A DNA stretch of 63,587 nucleotides from Comamonadaceae bacterium (GTDB lineage: Bacteria; Pseudomonadota; Gammaproteobacteria; Burkholderiales; Burkholderiaceae_C). Position 1 is the first letter of the stretch. Every line of letters starts with the position of its first letter. The stretch lies in the NCBI GenBank assembly GCA_947478725.1, contig CANJWZ010000024.1, forward strand, positions 1-63,587. Reading direction: 5' to 3'. Shown here one piece after another: positions 7,763 to 15,816 of this stretch. Made by a program: the position numbers and the translations under genes. Below the pieces are notes generated by a model that ran no database searches, was not told the origin of the DNA, and was given only the letters and a program-made list of their open reading frames with translations.

Positions 7763-7961
7763 TTAAGGCGCTGTTTTTTCAGTGGCGGGGGCCACATGCC
7801 CACCACCCAAAAACAAACGCTCAATGTTCGGGTCAGCCAGCAGCTCAGAGGCTTTTTTGTGCAGCACCAGCTGGCCTGACTCCAGGGCGATGGCGTCGTC
7901 GGCCATCTTCAATGCGCTTTTGACATTTTGCTCAACCATCAGCACGGTGGTGCCCTGCTCG
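7763..7961 (-). pseudogene. livF: livF 3'-end relic, copy 2
   Basis: Encodes EQGTTVLMVEQNVKSALKMA to FLGGGHVAPATEKTAP and a stop at 7763, the last 66 residues of LivF. At DNA level it is almost identical to the matching part of intact livF (only a handful of substitutions over about 160 bases), but its last residues differ and match relic 1. Homology ends at TGCTCGG, where repeat A copy 6 begins. It has no own start and no Walker motifs. Confidence 0.9.
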
Positions 7962-7984
7962 GAAGAATTGGATCTGACCCCGAT
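7962..7984 (+). repeat. Repeat A, copy 6
   Basis: GAAGAATTGGATCTGACCCC followed by GAT, with one base deleted relative to copies 2 and 3. It lies directly after the livF relic and about 90 bases before the Bug receptor gene. Confidence 0.85.
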
Positions 7985-8073
7985 CAACGTATTATTGGCA
8001 GGCCAAAGCACCGAGTCAAAAAACGTGCAGCGCGGGTCAAATCAAACTTGCGCACACACTCAAAGGAGAGCAG

Positions 8074-9045
8074 ATGATGCAAAGATATCTATGTGCGGCA
8101 TTGTCCGCGTTAAGTTTGGTGTTGCCGTTTGCCACTGCAAGCGCGCAAACCTACCCTGATCGACCCATCAAGGTCATCGTGCCCTACGGTCCGGGCGGCG
8201 TCGATGGACAGTTACGTTTGGCCCAGTCATTCATGGAGCCCGTACTGGGCCAGGGTCTCGTCATCGAGAGCCGGCTGGGCGGCGGCGGCATCGTGGGCAC
8301 GACCGCCGTGTTCAATGCAGCTCCGGATGGCTACACCTTGCTCTTCACCGGAACCTCGACGCTGTCGGTGGTTCCTCATATGAAGAAGGTCCCCTACAAG
8401 TTGGACGATTTCGTCCCGATCGGAACCCTCTCGGCGACGAGCTTGGTGCTGGTCGCCCCTGTGAGCGCGCCATTCAAGACGCTCGCCGAAATGATCGCCT
8501 ACGCGAAACAGAATCCCGGCAAACTGAACTACGGATCTTCCGGCGTCGGAACGACGATCCATATGGTCGGACTTGCGATACAAGTGGCGGCCGGCATTGA
8601 GTTTACGCATGTGCCCTACACCGGCATGGCCCAGACCACCGCAGGGATGATCAGTGGGGACACCCATCTCACCATCGGGATTCCCAGCGCCTACATGGGA
8701 CTGGTCAAGGCAGGGACGCTGCGTGTGATTGCATCGGCAGGGAACAAACGCTCTGAGTTCGCGCCCGATGTGCCGACACTAAAGGAAGCAGGACTGAACG
8801 TGGTCGAAGAAACCAAGTTCGGCTTGCTGGCACCCAAGGGTACGCCTGCCAGCGTGGTGAGCAAGGTGGCAAATGCACTCAGTACCGCCGTCCAAAAGAA
8901 GGAGTTTGTGGACAAAATGCGGGGCGGCTTTGTAACGCCTTTTTATCTGGACCAGGCTGCGTTTTCCTCTACGCTGCGTCAGGAAGAAGAATACTGGTCG
9001 GCGATGCTCAAGCGCCCGCAATTCAAGTCGGTGCTGGAGAACTAG
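8074..9045 (+). CDS. Bug-type (TctC family) periplasmic solute-binding protein
   Basis: 323 residues; the start is set by AAAGGAGAGCAG before the ATG at 8074. Residues 1-24 are a signal peptide ending ATASAQ. The mature start TYPDRPIKVIVPYGPGG, the GSSGVGTTIHM segment and the late GLLAPKGTPASVV motif are hallmarks of Bug receptors, which bind carboxylates or other small organic acids in the periplasm, sometimes without a dedicated transporter. No tctA/tctB genes are nearby. The acyl-CoA ligase gene begins 34 bases downstream, so the likely ligand is an organic acid that this ligase then activates; the compound itself cannot be told from sequence. Confidence 0.9.
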   Translation: MMQRYLCAALSALSLVLPFATASAQTYPDRPIKVIVPYGPGGVDGQLRLAQSFMEPVLGQGLVIESRLGGGGIVGTTAVFNAAPDGYTLLFTGTSTLSVVPHMKKVPYKLDDFVPIGTLSATSLVLVAPVSAPFKTLAEMIAYAKQNPGKLNYGSSGVGTTIHMVGLAIQVAAGIEFTHVPYTGMAQTTAGMISGDTHLTIGIPSAYMGLVKAGTLRVIASAGNKRSEFAPDVPTLKEAGLNVVEETKFGLLAPKGTPASVVSKVANALSTAVQKKEFVDKMRGGFVTPFYLDQAAFSSTLRQEEEYWSAMLKRPQFKSVLEN

Positions 9046-9079
9046 CGTGCCGAGCCAGAAGGCAGCGAAAGGGTGTGAC

Positions 9080-10717
9080 ATGGAGGTCTGGCAGCCGCGG
9101 ACCTGCGCCGGGAGCCTGGCTGCCGCCGCGTTGCGATGGCCAGAGGAACGGGCTATTTGCATTAATGAGCATTCGTGGACGTTCAGGCAATTGTGGGCGG
9201 ATGTAAAGCGCACGGCTGCGAATCTCAAGCGCTTGGGGTTAAGCCGCGGTGACCATCTTGCAATCTGCATGGAAAATTCGTATGAATGGATCACCCTGTT
9301 TCTGGGCGCAGGGACACTGGGTGCCGTCACGGTCCCAATCAACACCCGGTTCAAAGCCGACGAGCTCTCCTATTGCCTGCGGCAGGCCGACATCCGGATG
9401 CTGGCAATTTCCGATCAGTTCCTGAAAATTGATTTCATCGCGATGTTGCGCCAAATTGCCCCGGCAATCGATGCCGAACTCCCTGATCCCAAACTTCCGT
9501 TACTCCGTACCATCATCGTCTTCGGCGACGATGTTCCTGCGGGATGCTTGGCCGGTCGGCAGCTTGAGGTGCCCGCACAAGCGCAGGTCGACGAGCTCAC
9601 GGAGAGTGTGTCTACGGCGGACGTTTTTCTTATCCAATACACGTCGGGAACCACGGCTTTTCCCAAAGGCGCGATGCTCACCCACGCCAGTATGCTGCGC
9701 GATGCCTATGAGTTCGGCCGGCGCATTGATGTCCGCACGGGCGATCGCTATTTCAGCGGCCGGCCGCTCTTTCACGTCTCGGGCACGACCATGTCCTTGC
9801 TCGCGTCGATTGAAGCGGGAGCGTGTTATCTCACGACCGCAAGCTTTGACATCGAGCAGGTGTTGAACATTCTCGAAAGCGAGCGCTGCACGCATACCAG
9901 CGCCAACGACACCATGTTCCTGATGATGATGAATCATCCGACCTTTTCCAAGGAGCGGGTCTATCTGCGTGCGGCCATGGCAGCCGCAACACCGACTGTC
10001 ATGCAACAGATCTGCGATGGGATGGGAGTCGAGGGGCTGTGTTCCGCTTATGGGCTCTCAGAAGGATCAGGAAACTGCGCGATAGCGCCGGTTAATGACC
10101 ATCTGGACAAGCGCTTTGCTGGTTATGCTTTGCCTCTGCCTGGGGTCGAGATTCGTATCGTCTCGCCCGATGGACATCGCGATCTACCCCCCTATGAGGA
10201 AGGCGAAATCCTGTTTCGCGGCTGGAACCTGATGAAGGGCTACTACAACATGCCCGAGCAAACTGCGGCAGCCATCGATCGCGACGGTTGGTTCCACACG
10301 GGTGATTTCGGCGTGCGCGACGAAAACGGCAGGCTGCGCTTCGTCGGGCGGCTGAAAGATTGCTTTCGTGTCGGTGGTGAAAATGTGGCTCCTGCGGATG
10401 TCGAAGATGTCCTACAGAGGCACCCGGCGATCCGCGAGGCACAGGTCGTCGGCGTGCCAGACCCGCGTCTCGGTGAGGTCGCTGCGGCCTATGTGATCCT
10501 CAATGAAGACGCTTCGGCGTCCGCCGAAGAAATCATCGCCTGGAGCCGCGAACGCTGCGCCAATTTCAAGGTGCCTCGCTACGTCAGAATGGTGTCGTCG
10601 TTCGACGGTATTGGCATGACCGCAAGCTCAAAGGTGCAGAAGGGCAAGGTCAGGGAGTATGCGATCAAGGATCTCGGGCTCGAAGGCGTGACGATGACAG
10701 GCAGAAACGCGCCTTGA
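9080..10717 (+). CDS. AMP-dependent acyl-CoA synthetase/ligase
   Basis: 545 residues from the ATG at 9080 (MEVWQPRTCAGSLAAAALRW), preceded by GAAAGGGTGTGAC; an upstream GTG at 9047 would add 11 residues but has no comparable ribosome-binding site. The ANL-superfamily motifs are present: the P-loop-like YTSGTTAFPKGAMLTH (near residue 190), the YGLSEGSGN adenylate motif, the hinge HTGDFGVRD and the C-terminal GRLKDCFRVGGENV. It forms an acyl-adenylate and then the CoA thioester of a carboxylic acid. It is paired with the Bug receptor just upstream, suggesting uptake and activation of one organic or aromatic acid. No further catabolic genes follow, so the pathway remains open. Confidence 0.88.
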   Translation: MEVWQPRTCAGSLAAAALRWPEERAICINEHSWTFRQLWADVKRTAANLKRLGLSRGDHLAICMENSYEWITLFLGAGTLGAVTVPINTRFKADELSYCLRQADIRMLAISDQFLKIDFIAMLRQIAPAIDAELPDPKLPLLRTIIVFGDDVPAGCLAGRQLEVPAQAQVDELTESVSTADVFLIQYTSGTTAFPKGAMLTHASMLRDAYEFGRRIDVRTGDRYFSGRPLFHVSGTTMSLLASIEAGACYLTTASFDIEQVLNILESERCTHTSANDTMFLMMMNHPTFSKERVYLRAAMAAATPTVMQQICDGMGVEGLCSAYGLSEGSGNCAIAPVNDHLDKRFAGYALPLPGVEIRIVSPDGHRDLPPYEEGEILFRGWNLMKGYYNMPEQTAAAIDRDGWFHTGDFGVRDENGRLRFVGRLKDCFRVGGENVAPADVEDVLQRHPAIREAQVVGVPDPRLGEVAAAYVILNEDASASAEEIIAWSRERCANFKVPRYVRMVSSFDGIGMTASSKVQKGKVREYAIKDLGLEGVTMTGRNAP

Positions 10718-10863
10718 CCATAGGCGCTATTTTGAGCAGCTTTAAGAAATAAAACCTATTACAAATCAATAGGCAATCGCCTGATTTTTCTGCTCTCGCG
10801 GTGCGCGGCCTACGTCAAACTGCACTATGAAAAATGCCTAGCGAATTGGGGGAATGCCAGTCG

Positions 10864-11634
10864 TCACGCGTCCGCCGCTGTTTTTTCAGCGCTGTGGGCC
10901 ACATGCCCACCGCCCAAAAACAAGCGCTCAATGTTCGGGTCGGCCAGCAGCTCAGAGGCTTTTTTGTGCAGCACCAGCTGGCCTGACTCCAGGGCGATGG
11001 CGTCGTCGGCCATCTTTAGTGCGCTTTTGACGTTTTGCTCAACCATCAGCACGGTGGTGCCTTGTTCGGCCAGTTTTCGCAAGAGTTTGAAGACGTCTTG
11101 CACCACCAGGGGCGACAGGCCAATCGAGGGCTCGTCAATCAGCAGCACGGTAGGGCGCAGCAGCAGCGCACGGCCAACCTCGAGCTGCTTTTGCTCGCCG
11201 CCTGACAAGGCCGAGGCCTGCGAATGCAGGCGCTCCTTGAGGCGCGGGAACAAGTCAAGCACTTCAGGAATGCGCTCGTGCGTGGTTTTGGTGCCCAGGG
11301 TGATGCCGCCGAGTTCAAGGTTTTGAAACACGCTGAGTTGGCCGAACAAATTGCGCCCTTGCGGCACAAACGCAATGCCTTGGGCCAGCAGTGCTTTGGG
11401 CGCAAAGCCTGAGATGTCTTGGCCGTCGAGCAAGATGCGGCCCTGGCGCGGTTTGAGCAAACCAAACAGCGTTTTAAGAACGGTTGATTTACCCGCGCCG
11501 TTGGGCCCCAGCAGCAGCGAGATAGAGCCTTTGGCGACCTTGAACGACAGGTTGTTCAGGATCATGAAGTCCTTGTAGCCGGCCACCACGTTGTCGAACT
11601 CAATGCAAACATCACTTGTCATCTCATACCCCAT
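10864..11634 (-). CDS. livF: Branched-chain amino-acid-type ABC transporter ATPase LivF
   Basis: 256 residues with Walker A GPNGAGKS at 43-50, signature LSGGEQKQ at 143-150 and Walker B VLLIDEPS at 163-170. It is one of two cytoplasmic ATPases of the HAAT importer encoded by livKHMGF. The start at 11634 (MGYEMTSD) and the ATG at 11622 (MTSD, after GGGGTATGAG) are both plausible. It is the last gene of the operon and is separated from livG by 120 bases containing a GC-rich palindromic repeat. Two relics of a livF 3' end with a different tail lie at 4417 and 7763, so this end of the operon has been rearranged; the gene itself is complete. Confidence 0.93.
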   Translation of the reverse strand: MGYEMTSDVCIEFDNVVAGYKDFMILNNLSFKVAKGSISLLLGPNGAGKSTVLKTLFGLLKPRQGRILLDGQDISGFAPKALLAQGIAFVPQGRNLFGQLSVFQNLELGGITLGTKTTHERIPEVLDLFPRLKERLHSQASALSGGEQKQLEVGRALLLRPTVLLIDEPSIGLSPLVVQDVFKLLRKLAEQGTTVLMVEQNVKSALKMADDAIALESGQLVLHKKASELLADPNIERLFLGGGHVAHSAEKTAADA

Positions 11635-11663
11635 TGACCACCAATATCATCCCAGCCAGCAAG

Positions 11664-11750
11664 GGCGCGGAACCGGCTTTGCCGGGCCGCAGCGCTTGTC
11701 CCCCTGAGGGGGATTCCGGCTACACGCAGTGAGCCGAGACAGGGGGCTAC
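11664..11750. repeat. GC-rich palindromic repeat C (livF-livG spacer)
   Basis: Begins GGCGCGGAACCGGCTTTGCC followed by GGGCCGC; the first 27 bases are identical to 13514-13540. Then comes a CCCCCTGAGGGGG palindrome and a GC-rich tail ending CAGGGGGC. It is part of the same dispersed family that appears inside livM, the 5-oxoprolinase fusion and moxR. Confidence 0.85.
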
Positions 11751-11754
11751 CCAT

Positions 11755-12516
11755 CTAGTTGCCTAGGTAAGCGTCTAGTACCGCCTTGTTGCCTCTGATC
11801 TCGGCAGGCGTGCCAATCGCCAGCACGCGGCCTTCAACCATCACCATGATGCGGTGGCACAGGTCCATCACAAAGTCCATGTTGTGTTCAATCACCACAA
11901 ACGATGCCTTTTTGCCAAACTTGGGCTGGCGGTTCAGGTCTTTGAGCAGGGTTGATATGCCGCCGACCAGGCTGGGGTTAACGCCCGCACACGGCTCGTC
12001 AAGCAGCACCAGGTCAGGCTCGGCCATAAAAGCCATGGCAATATCCACCAGCTTTTGCTGGCCGTAGCTCAAAGTGCCCGCCAGGCTGTGCGCCACATGG
12101 CGAATGCGAAACTGGTCAATCAGCGCGTCTGCCTTGGCGCCCAGGCCTGAGTCAGGCGGCGCAAACATGCGGCCAAACATGCTGCCCTGATGTTCTTGTG
12201 CGGCCACGATCAGGTTGTCGCGCACCGTCATCTTGCCAAACACCTGCAGGGTTTGAAAGGTGCGGCCCACGCCGCGCCTGCTCAGCTCTAACGGCGACAA
12301 ACCCGTGATGGTTTTGCCGTGCAATTCAATCGCGCCTGCGTCCGGGCTGATCTGCCCGAGGATGCTGTTAAACAGCGTGGTTTTGCCAGAGCCATTGGGG
12401 CCAATCACACCAAAGATTTCACCCGGCATGACTGCAAACGACACATCACCCACGGCTTGAATGGCGCCGTAAGCTTTTTTCAGACCCGTCACCTTGAGCA
12501 AAGGCGCAGTCATCAC
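11755..12516 (-). CDS. livG: Branched-chain amino-acid-type ABC transporter ATPase LivG
   Basis: 253 residues with Walker A GPNGSGKT at 39-46, signature LSYGQQKL at 149-156 and Walker B LVLLDEPCAGVNP at 169-181; the SYGQQ signature and long spacing after the Q-loop are typical of LivG rather than LivF. It pairs with LivF to energise the LivHM permease. Its start overlaps the end of livM by four bases (12513-12516), so translation is coupled. Complete, with nothing unusual in the protein. Confidence 0.94.
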   Translation of the reverse strand: MMTAPLLKVTGLKKAYGAIQAVGDVSFAVMPGEIFGVIGPNGSGKTTLFNSILGQISPDAGAIELHGKTITGLSPLELSRRGVGRTFQTLQVFGKMTVRDNLIVAAQEHQGSMFGRMFAPPDSGLGAKADALIDQFRIRHVAHSLAGTLSYGQQKLVDIAMAFMAEPDLVLLDEPCAGVNPSLVGGISTLLKDLNRQPKFGKKASFVVIEHNMDFVMDLCHRIMVMVEGRVLAIGTPAEIRGNKAVLDAYLGN

Positions 12517-13595
12517 TTGGCCCCCAGTTTGCCAGCCGCCTGGGCCCGCAGCAAAGACGCGTCTTTGGCGTCACGCTTGGCCCGCAAGCGGCTTGGAATG
12601 CTCAGCAAGCCGTCGGGCAGCCACACCATCAGCAGCACCACCGCCGCGCCAAACATGGGCAAATACCAATTGGACACCCCCGGCACATCGCGCAGCCATT
12701 CGGGCAGCACCACACCAACAGCCGCACCCACAATGGGGCCAAAAAAGTAGCCTGCGCCGCCCACCACCACCATCAAATACATCATGATGGACGCGCCCAC
12801 GGCAAACGGTGCGGGCTCAATAAACTGGACCAGCGACGCAAACAAACCGCCCGCCACACCCGCATAGGCCGCACCAATGGCAAAGCTCAGCAGGGTGTAG
12901 CTGCGAATGTCGATGCCCAAGCTTTCGGCCCGAATCGGGTTGTCGCGCAGCGCGGTAAATGCCTTGCCCCAGGGCGAGCGCAGCAGGCCCCACAGCAAGG
13001 CCGATGTTGCCAATGCCATTGCCAGCACAAAATAGTAGTAAGCCAGGTTGGCTTCAAGCGAATAGCCAAACAGCGAGGGCCGGGCAATGTTGTTGATGCC
13101 GAAGGTGCCGCCTGTCAGCCACTCTTCGTTGCGCATGACCAGCCAGATGGCGGTGTTGAACCCCAGCGTGGCAAAGGCCAAGTAAATCGCCTGCACCCGC
13201 AGCGCCGGAAAGCCCAGAACCAGCCCGACCACAAAGCAGATCAAAGCCGCAGCCGGCAAACCCAGCCAGAAGCTCAAACCCGCCTTCATCAAAATCGCCA
13301 CCGTGTACGCACCAATGCCAAAGAAAGCGGCATGGCCAAGCGACTTTTGGCCGGCGTAGCCGACTGTCAAGTTCAAACCCATGATGGCGATGATGAACAC
13401 CAGCCAGTAGGTGAGCAGATAAATGCCGTAGTTTTTAAGAAACTGCGGCGCGACCAAGAACAGCAGCGCACCCATGACGGCCATCAAAACCGACGTGCGT
13501 TTAGCCAAGTGCAGGCGCGGAACCGGCTTTGCCGGGCCGCTGCTTGCGCCCCCCTGGGGGGGAGGAGCCGCAGGCTCATTGGGGGGGGTTATCAA
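12513..13595 (-). CDS. livM: Branched-chain amino-acid-type ABC permease LivM with repeat-derived N-terminus
   Basis: 360 residues, mostly hydrophobic with about nine to ten membrane segments; GLNLTVGYAGQKSLGHAAFF and the RDNPIRAESLGID loop are the LivM/LivH-family signatures for the ATPase-coupling region. It is the second permease subunit of the importer. Residues 5-27 (PNEPAAPPPQGGASSGPAKP onward) are encoded by GC-rich repeat C (13514-13583) and are unlike LivM proteins, whose N-terminus is normally a short basic segment before the first helix. The start overlaps livH by four bases (13592-13595), supporting this long N-terminus as the translated form; an internal Met further in is possible. 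Confidence 0.92.
   Translation of the reverse strand: MITPPNEPAAPPPQGGASSGPAKPVPRLHLAKRTSVLMAVMGALLFLVAPQFLKNYGIYLLTYWLVFIIAIMGLNLTVGYAGQKSLGHAAFFGIGAYTVAILMKAGLSFWLGLPAAALICFVVGLVLGFPALRVQAIYLAFATLGFNTAIWLVMRNEEWLTGGTFGINNIARPSLFGYSLEANLAYYYFVLAMALATSALLWGLLRSPWGKAFTALRDNPIRAESLGIDIRSYTLLSFAIGAAYAGVAGGLFASLVQFIEPAPFAVGASIMMYLMVVVGGAGYFFGPIVGAAVGVVLPEWLRDVPGVSNWYLPMFGAAVVLLMVWLPDGLLSIPSRLRAKRDAKDASLLRAQAAGKLGAK
13514..13583. repeat. GC-rich palindromic repeat C within the start of livM
   Basis: Identical to 11664-11690 over its first 27 bases, followed by GCGCCCCCCTGGGGGGG and GAGCCGCAGGCTC. It is read in frame as the proline/glycine-rich N-terminus of LivM. Confidence 0.85.
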
Positions 13596-14467
13596 ACCTT
13601 CCGCTCCTCTTTCTTGCCCAGCAAGCCTTGTGGTTTGAACAAGATCACCACCATAAAAATGATGAGTGCGACCGCGTCTTTGTAGGCTGGCGATATGTAG
13701 GCAGCCGCCAGGTTTTCACACACACCCACAATCAGCCCGCCCAGCAGCGCACCGCGCGAGTTGTTAAAGCCGCCAATGATTGCCGCAAAAAACGCCTTGG
13801 TGCCCAGGCCTTCGCCCATGTCGAACTTGGCCAAATAAGTTGGCGTGACCAGCAGGGCCGCCGCCACGGCCAGCACGGCGTTGATGGCAAAGGTGTAAAA
13901 AATCATGCGCGGCACGTTGATGCCGAGCACCGTGGCGCTCTCGGTGTTTTGCGCCACCGCCTGCATGGCGCGGCCGGTGATGGTTTTGGCCAAAAACGCC
14001 TGGGTGGCCAGCACAATCACCATGGCCAGTGCAAAGGTGCCGATGTCCTGCATCGTCACGGTGACGCCCGCCATGTTGTAAATCTTGTCGGCAAACAGGC
14101 TGGGAAAGGGGTGTGCTTCGGCGCTGTAGCCAGCCCGCATGCCGTTGCGCATGGCAATCGACAGGCCAATGGTGGCCACCACAATCGGCATCATGCCGTA
14201 CTTGAACAAAGGGTCCACCACGCCGCGCTTGAAGACCCAGCCCAGCAGCAGCACCGCCAGCAAAATCGTCAACACAAAGCTGACCAGCAATGGCGCGCCA
14301 ATTGCCATGAAGCCCAGCAACATGAAGGCCGGCAGCATGACGAATTCGCCCTGGGCAAAGTTGATGGTGCCCGAGGCTTGCCACAGCAGCGTAAAGCCCA
14401 AGGCCGCCAGCGCATAAATGCTGCCTGTGGCCAGGCCAGAGAAAAAGAGTTGGAGAAAATCTGTCAT
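13592..14467 (-). CDS. livH: Branched-chain amino-acid-type ABC permease LivH
   Basis: 291 residues. The opening MTDFLQLFFSGLATGSIYAL and ALGFTLLWQASGTINFAQGE are characteristic of LivH, and VAQNTESATVLGINV is the cytoplasmic EAA-like coupling loop. About eight membrane helices. It forms the inner-membrane channel with LivM. It lies between livK (64-base gap) and livM (4-base overlap). The gap upstream holds a short tandem ACTTACTTC repeat at 14519-14537. Confidence 0.94.
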   Translation of the reverse strand: MTDFLQLFFSGLATGSIYALAALGFTLLWQASGTINFAQGEFVMLPAFMLLGFMAIGAPLLVSFVLTILLAVLLLGWVFKRGVVDPLFKYGMMPIVVATIGLSIAMRNGMRAGYSAEAHPFPSLFADKIYNMAGVTVTMQDIGTFALAMVIVLATQAFLAKTITGRAMQAVAQNTESATVLGINVPRMIFYTFAINAVLAVAAALLVTPTYLAKFDMGEGLGTKAFFAAIIGGFNNSRGALLGGLIVGVCENLAAAYISPAYKDAVALIIFMVVILFKPQGLLGKKEERKV

Positions 14468-14531
14468 CGCGCGCCAAGTGGGACATTGACGCTCTCCCCG
14501 CTCGGGGAAAGCGCCAACTCACTTACTTCAC

Positions 14532-15695
14532 TTACTTCTTGGCAGGGGCAGCAGCGCCCAGCGGTGGCAGCGTGGCCACCACCTCTTGTTTGCCGTTTTT
14601 AACTTCTACCAAAAAGCTCTCGCGGTCCAGGTCACCTTTGCTGTCAAACGACACATCCATCAACACACCGGGCTCGTCTACCGCTTTGACTTTGAGGGTA
14701 TGCAGCGCTTTGGCCACGGCTTTGCGGTCGAGCTTGCCTGCTTTTTCAATCGCGGCTTTCAGCACATAAATGCCTGAATAGCCTTTCATGCCGTTGTGGT
14801 CGGAAATGTATTTGTATTCCCGTTCAAACTTGGCGCGGAAGGCGCGAATCGCTGGCAGCGGTGCGTCCACCGTCAGGCCAACGTGGGCCACCGCGCCGTT
14901 GGCTGCATCGCCTGCCAGCTCAATGACTTTTTGGCCGGTCAAGGTTGTCTCGCCAATCACGGGCTTGGTCCAGCCCTGCTTTTTCAGCTCGCGCAGCATG
15001 CGGGCAGACTCTTCTTCGTTCGAATAAGCAAACACGCCATCGGCATTGCTTTGCTTGGCTCTGAGCACTGCCGCTGAAAAGTCAATCTGGCTAGGTTCGG
15101 TGGATATTTCAGCGACGATTTTGGTCGGTGAATTGGCCAGCGCTTTTTTCATGGCGTCCAGGCCGCCTTTGCCGAAGTCGTTGTTCACATAAATGATGGC
15201 GATGCTTTTGAGCTTGGCCTGGTCACTGATGTAGCGCGCCACTTTGGGCATGGCGGTGGTTTGGGTAAAGCTGGTGCGAAAGATGTACGGATTGCCCTGC
15301 TCGGTGATGCTGGCTGCCTCACCGCCCGTGAAGTTAGGGACCTCGGCCTTGCGCGACTCAGCCATGCTGACCATGATCGAGCCGGAAAACACCGGGCCAA
15401 AAATGGCGAACACATCGTTGTCGATGGCTTTTTGCGTCAGGCCCTTGGCCACGCCCGGGTTGCTTTGTGTGTCAGCGGTGGTGGTCTGGATCTTTTTGCC
15501 CAGAATGCCGCCTGAGGCATTGATTTCCTTGACGGCCAGTTCCACACCGTTTTTGAAGTTGGTACCGGCAGTGGCGCCGCCGCCAGACAGTTCCACAATG
15601 TTGGCAATCTTGATCACGTCTTGTGCCAATGCAAGGCCAGCACTCATGGTGATTGCGCAAGCAGCTATTAATTTGAGAGTAAATCGTTTTTTCAT
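14532..15695 (-). CDS. livK: ABC transporter periplasmic amino-acid-binding protein (LivK/BraC type)
   Basis: 387 residues. The ribosome-binding site GAGGAGACAACC precedes the ATG at 15695. The signal peptide (1-24) contains KLIAACAI, codons of which lie in a copy of dispersed repeat B, and ends GLALAQ. The mature protein starts DVIKIANIVELSGGGA and has the type I periplasmic-binding fold of leucine/isoleucine/valine and related receptors (GKGLTQKAIDNDVFAIFGPV, AEVPNFTGGEAASITEQ). It is the first gene of livKHMGF. Homologues bind branched-chain amino acids, amides or aromatic acids; specificity cannot be decided here. Confidence 0.9.
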   Translation of the reverse strand: MKKRFTLKLIAACAITMSAGLALAQDVIKIANIVELSGGGATAGTNFKNGVELAVKEINASGGILGKKIQTTTADTQSNPGVAKGLTQKAIDNDVFAIFGPVFSGSIMVSMAESRKAEVPNFTGGEAASITEQGNPYIFRTSFTQTTAMPKVARYISDQAKLKSIAIIYVNNDFGKGGLDAMKKALANSPTKIVAEISTEPSQIDFSAAVLRAKQSNADGVFAYSNEEESARMLRELKKQGWTKPVIGETTLTGQKVIELAGDAANGAVAHVGLTVDAPLPAIRAFRAKFEREYKYISDHNGMKGYSGIYVLKAAIEKAGKLDRKAVAKALHTLKVKAVDEPGVLMDVSFDSKGDLDRESFLVEVKNGKQEVVATLPPLGAAAPAKK

Positions 15696-15816
15696 GGTTG
15701 TCTCCTCGATGGTTAGATAAAGAAATAGATAAATAGATAGATCAATGGTTTAGGGTTACACGCGCTCAATGCTGCGCTGACTGTCATGCTGAAAAGCGTT
15801 GCTCAAATATTCTCAC

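Larger units (their letters stand above)
7490..7984. mobile_element. Candidate 495-bp MITE-like element bounded by inverted repeat A copies
   Basis: The left end reads AATCGGGGTCAGACTCCAAT and the right end GAATTGGATCTGACCCCGAT; the two are inverted copies with few differences. The interior carries a segment also present at 4171-4513 and a livF 3' fragment. No transposase is encoded, so movement would need a helper in trans. The boundaries are clear; mobility and the type of mobilising enzyme are inferred. Confidence 0.5.

Noticed and set aside
13529..14602. 357-residue plus-strand open frame opposite livH/livM
   Set aside because: It is a shadow of the GC-rich permease genes, with His/Gln-rich low-complexity translation and no motif.
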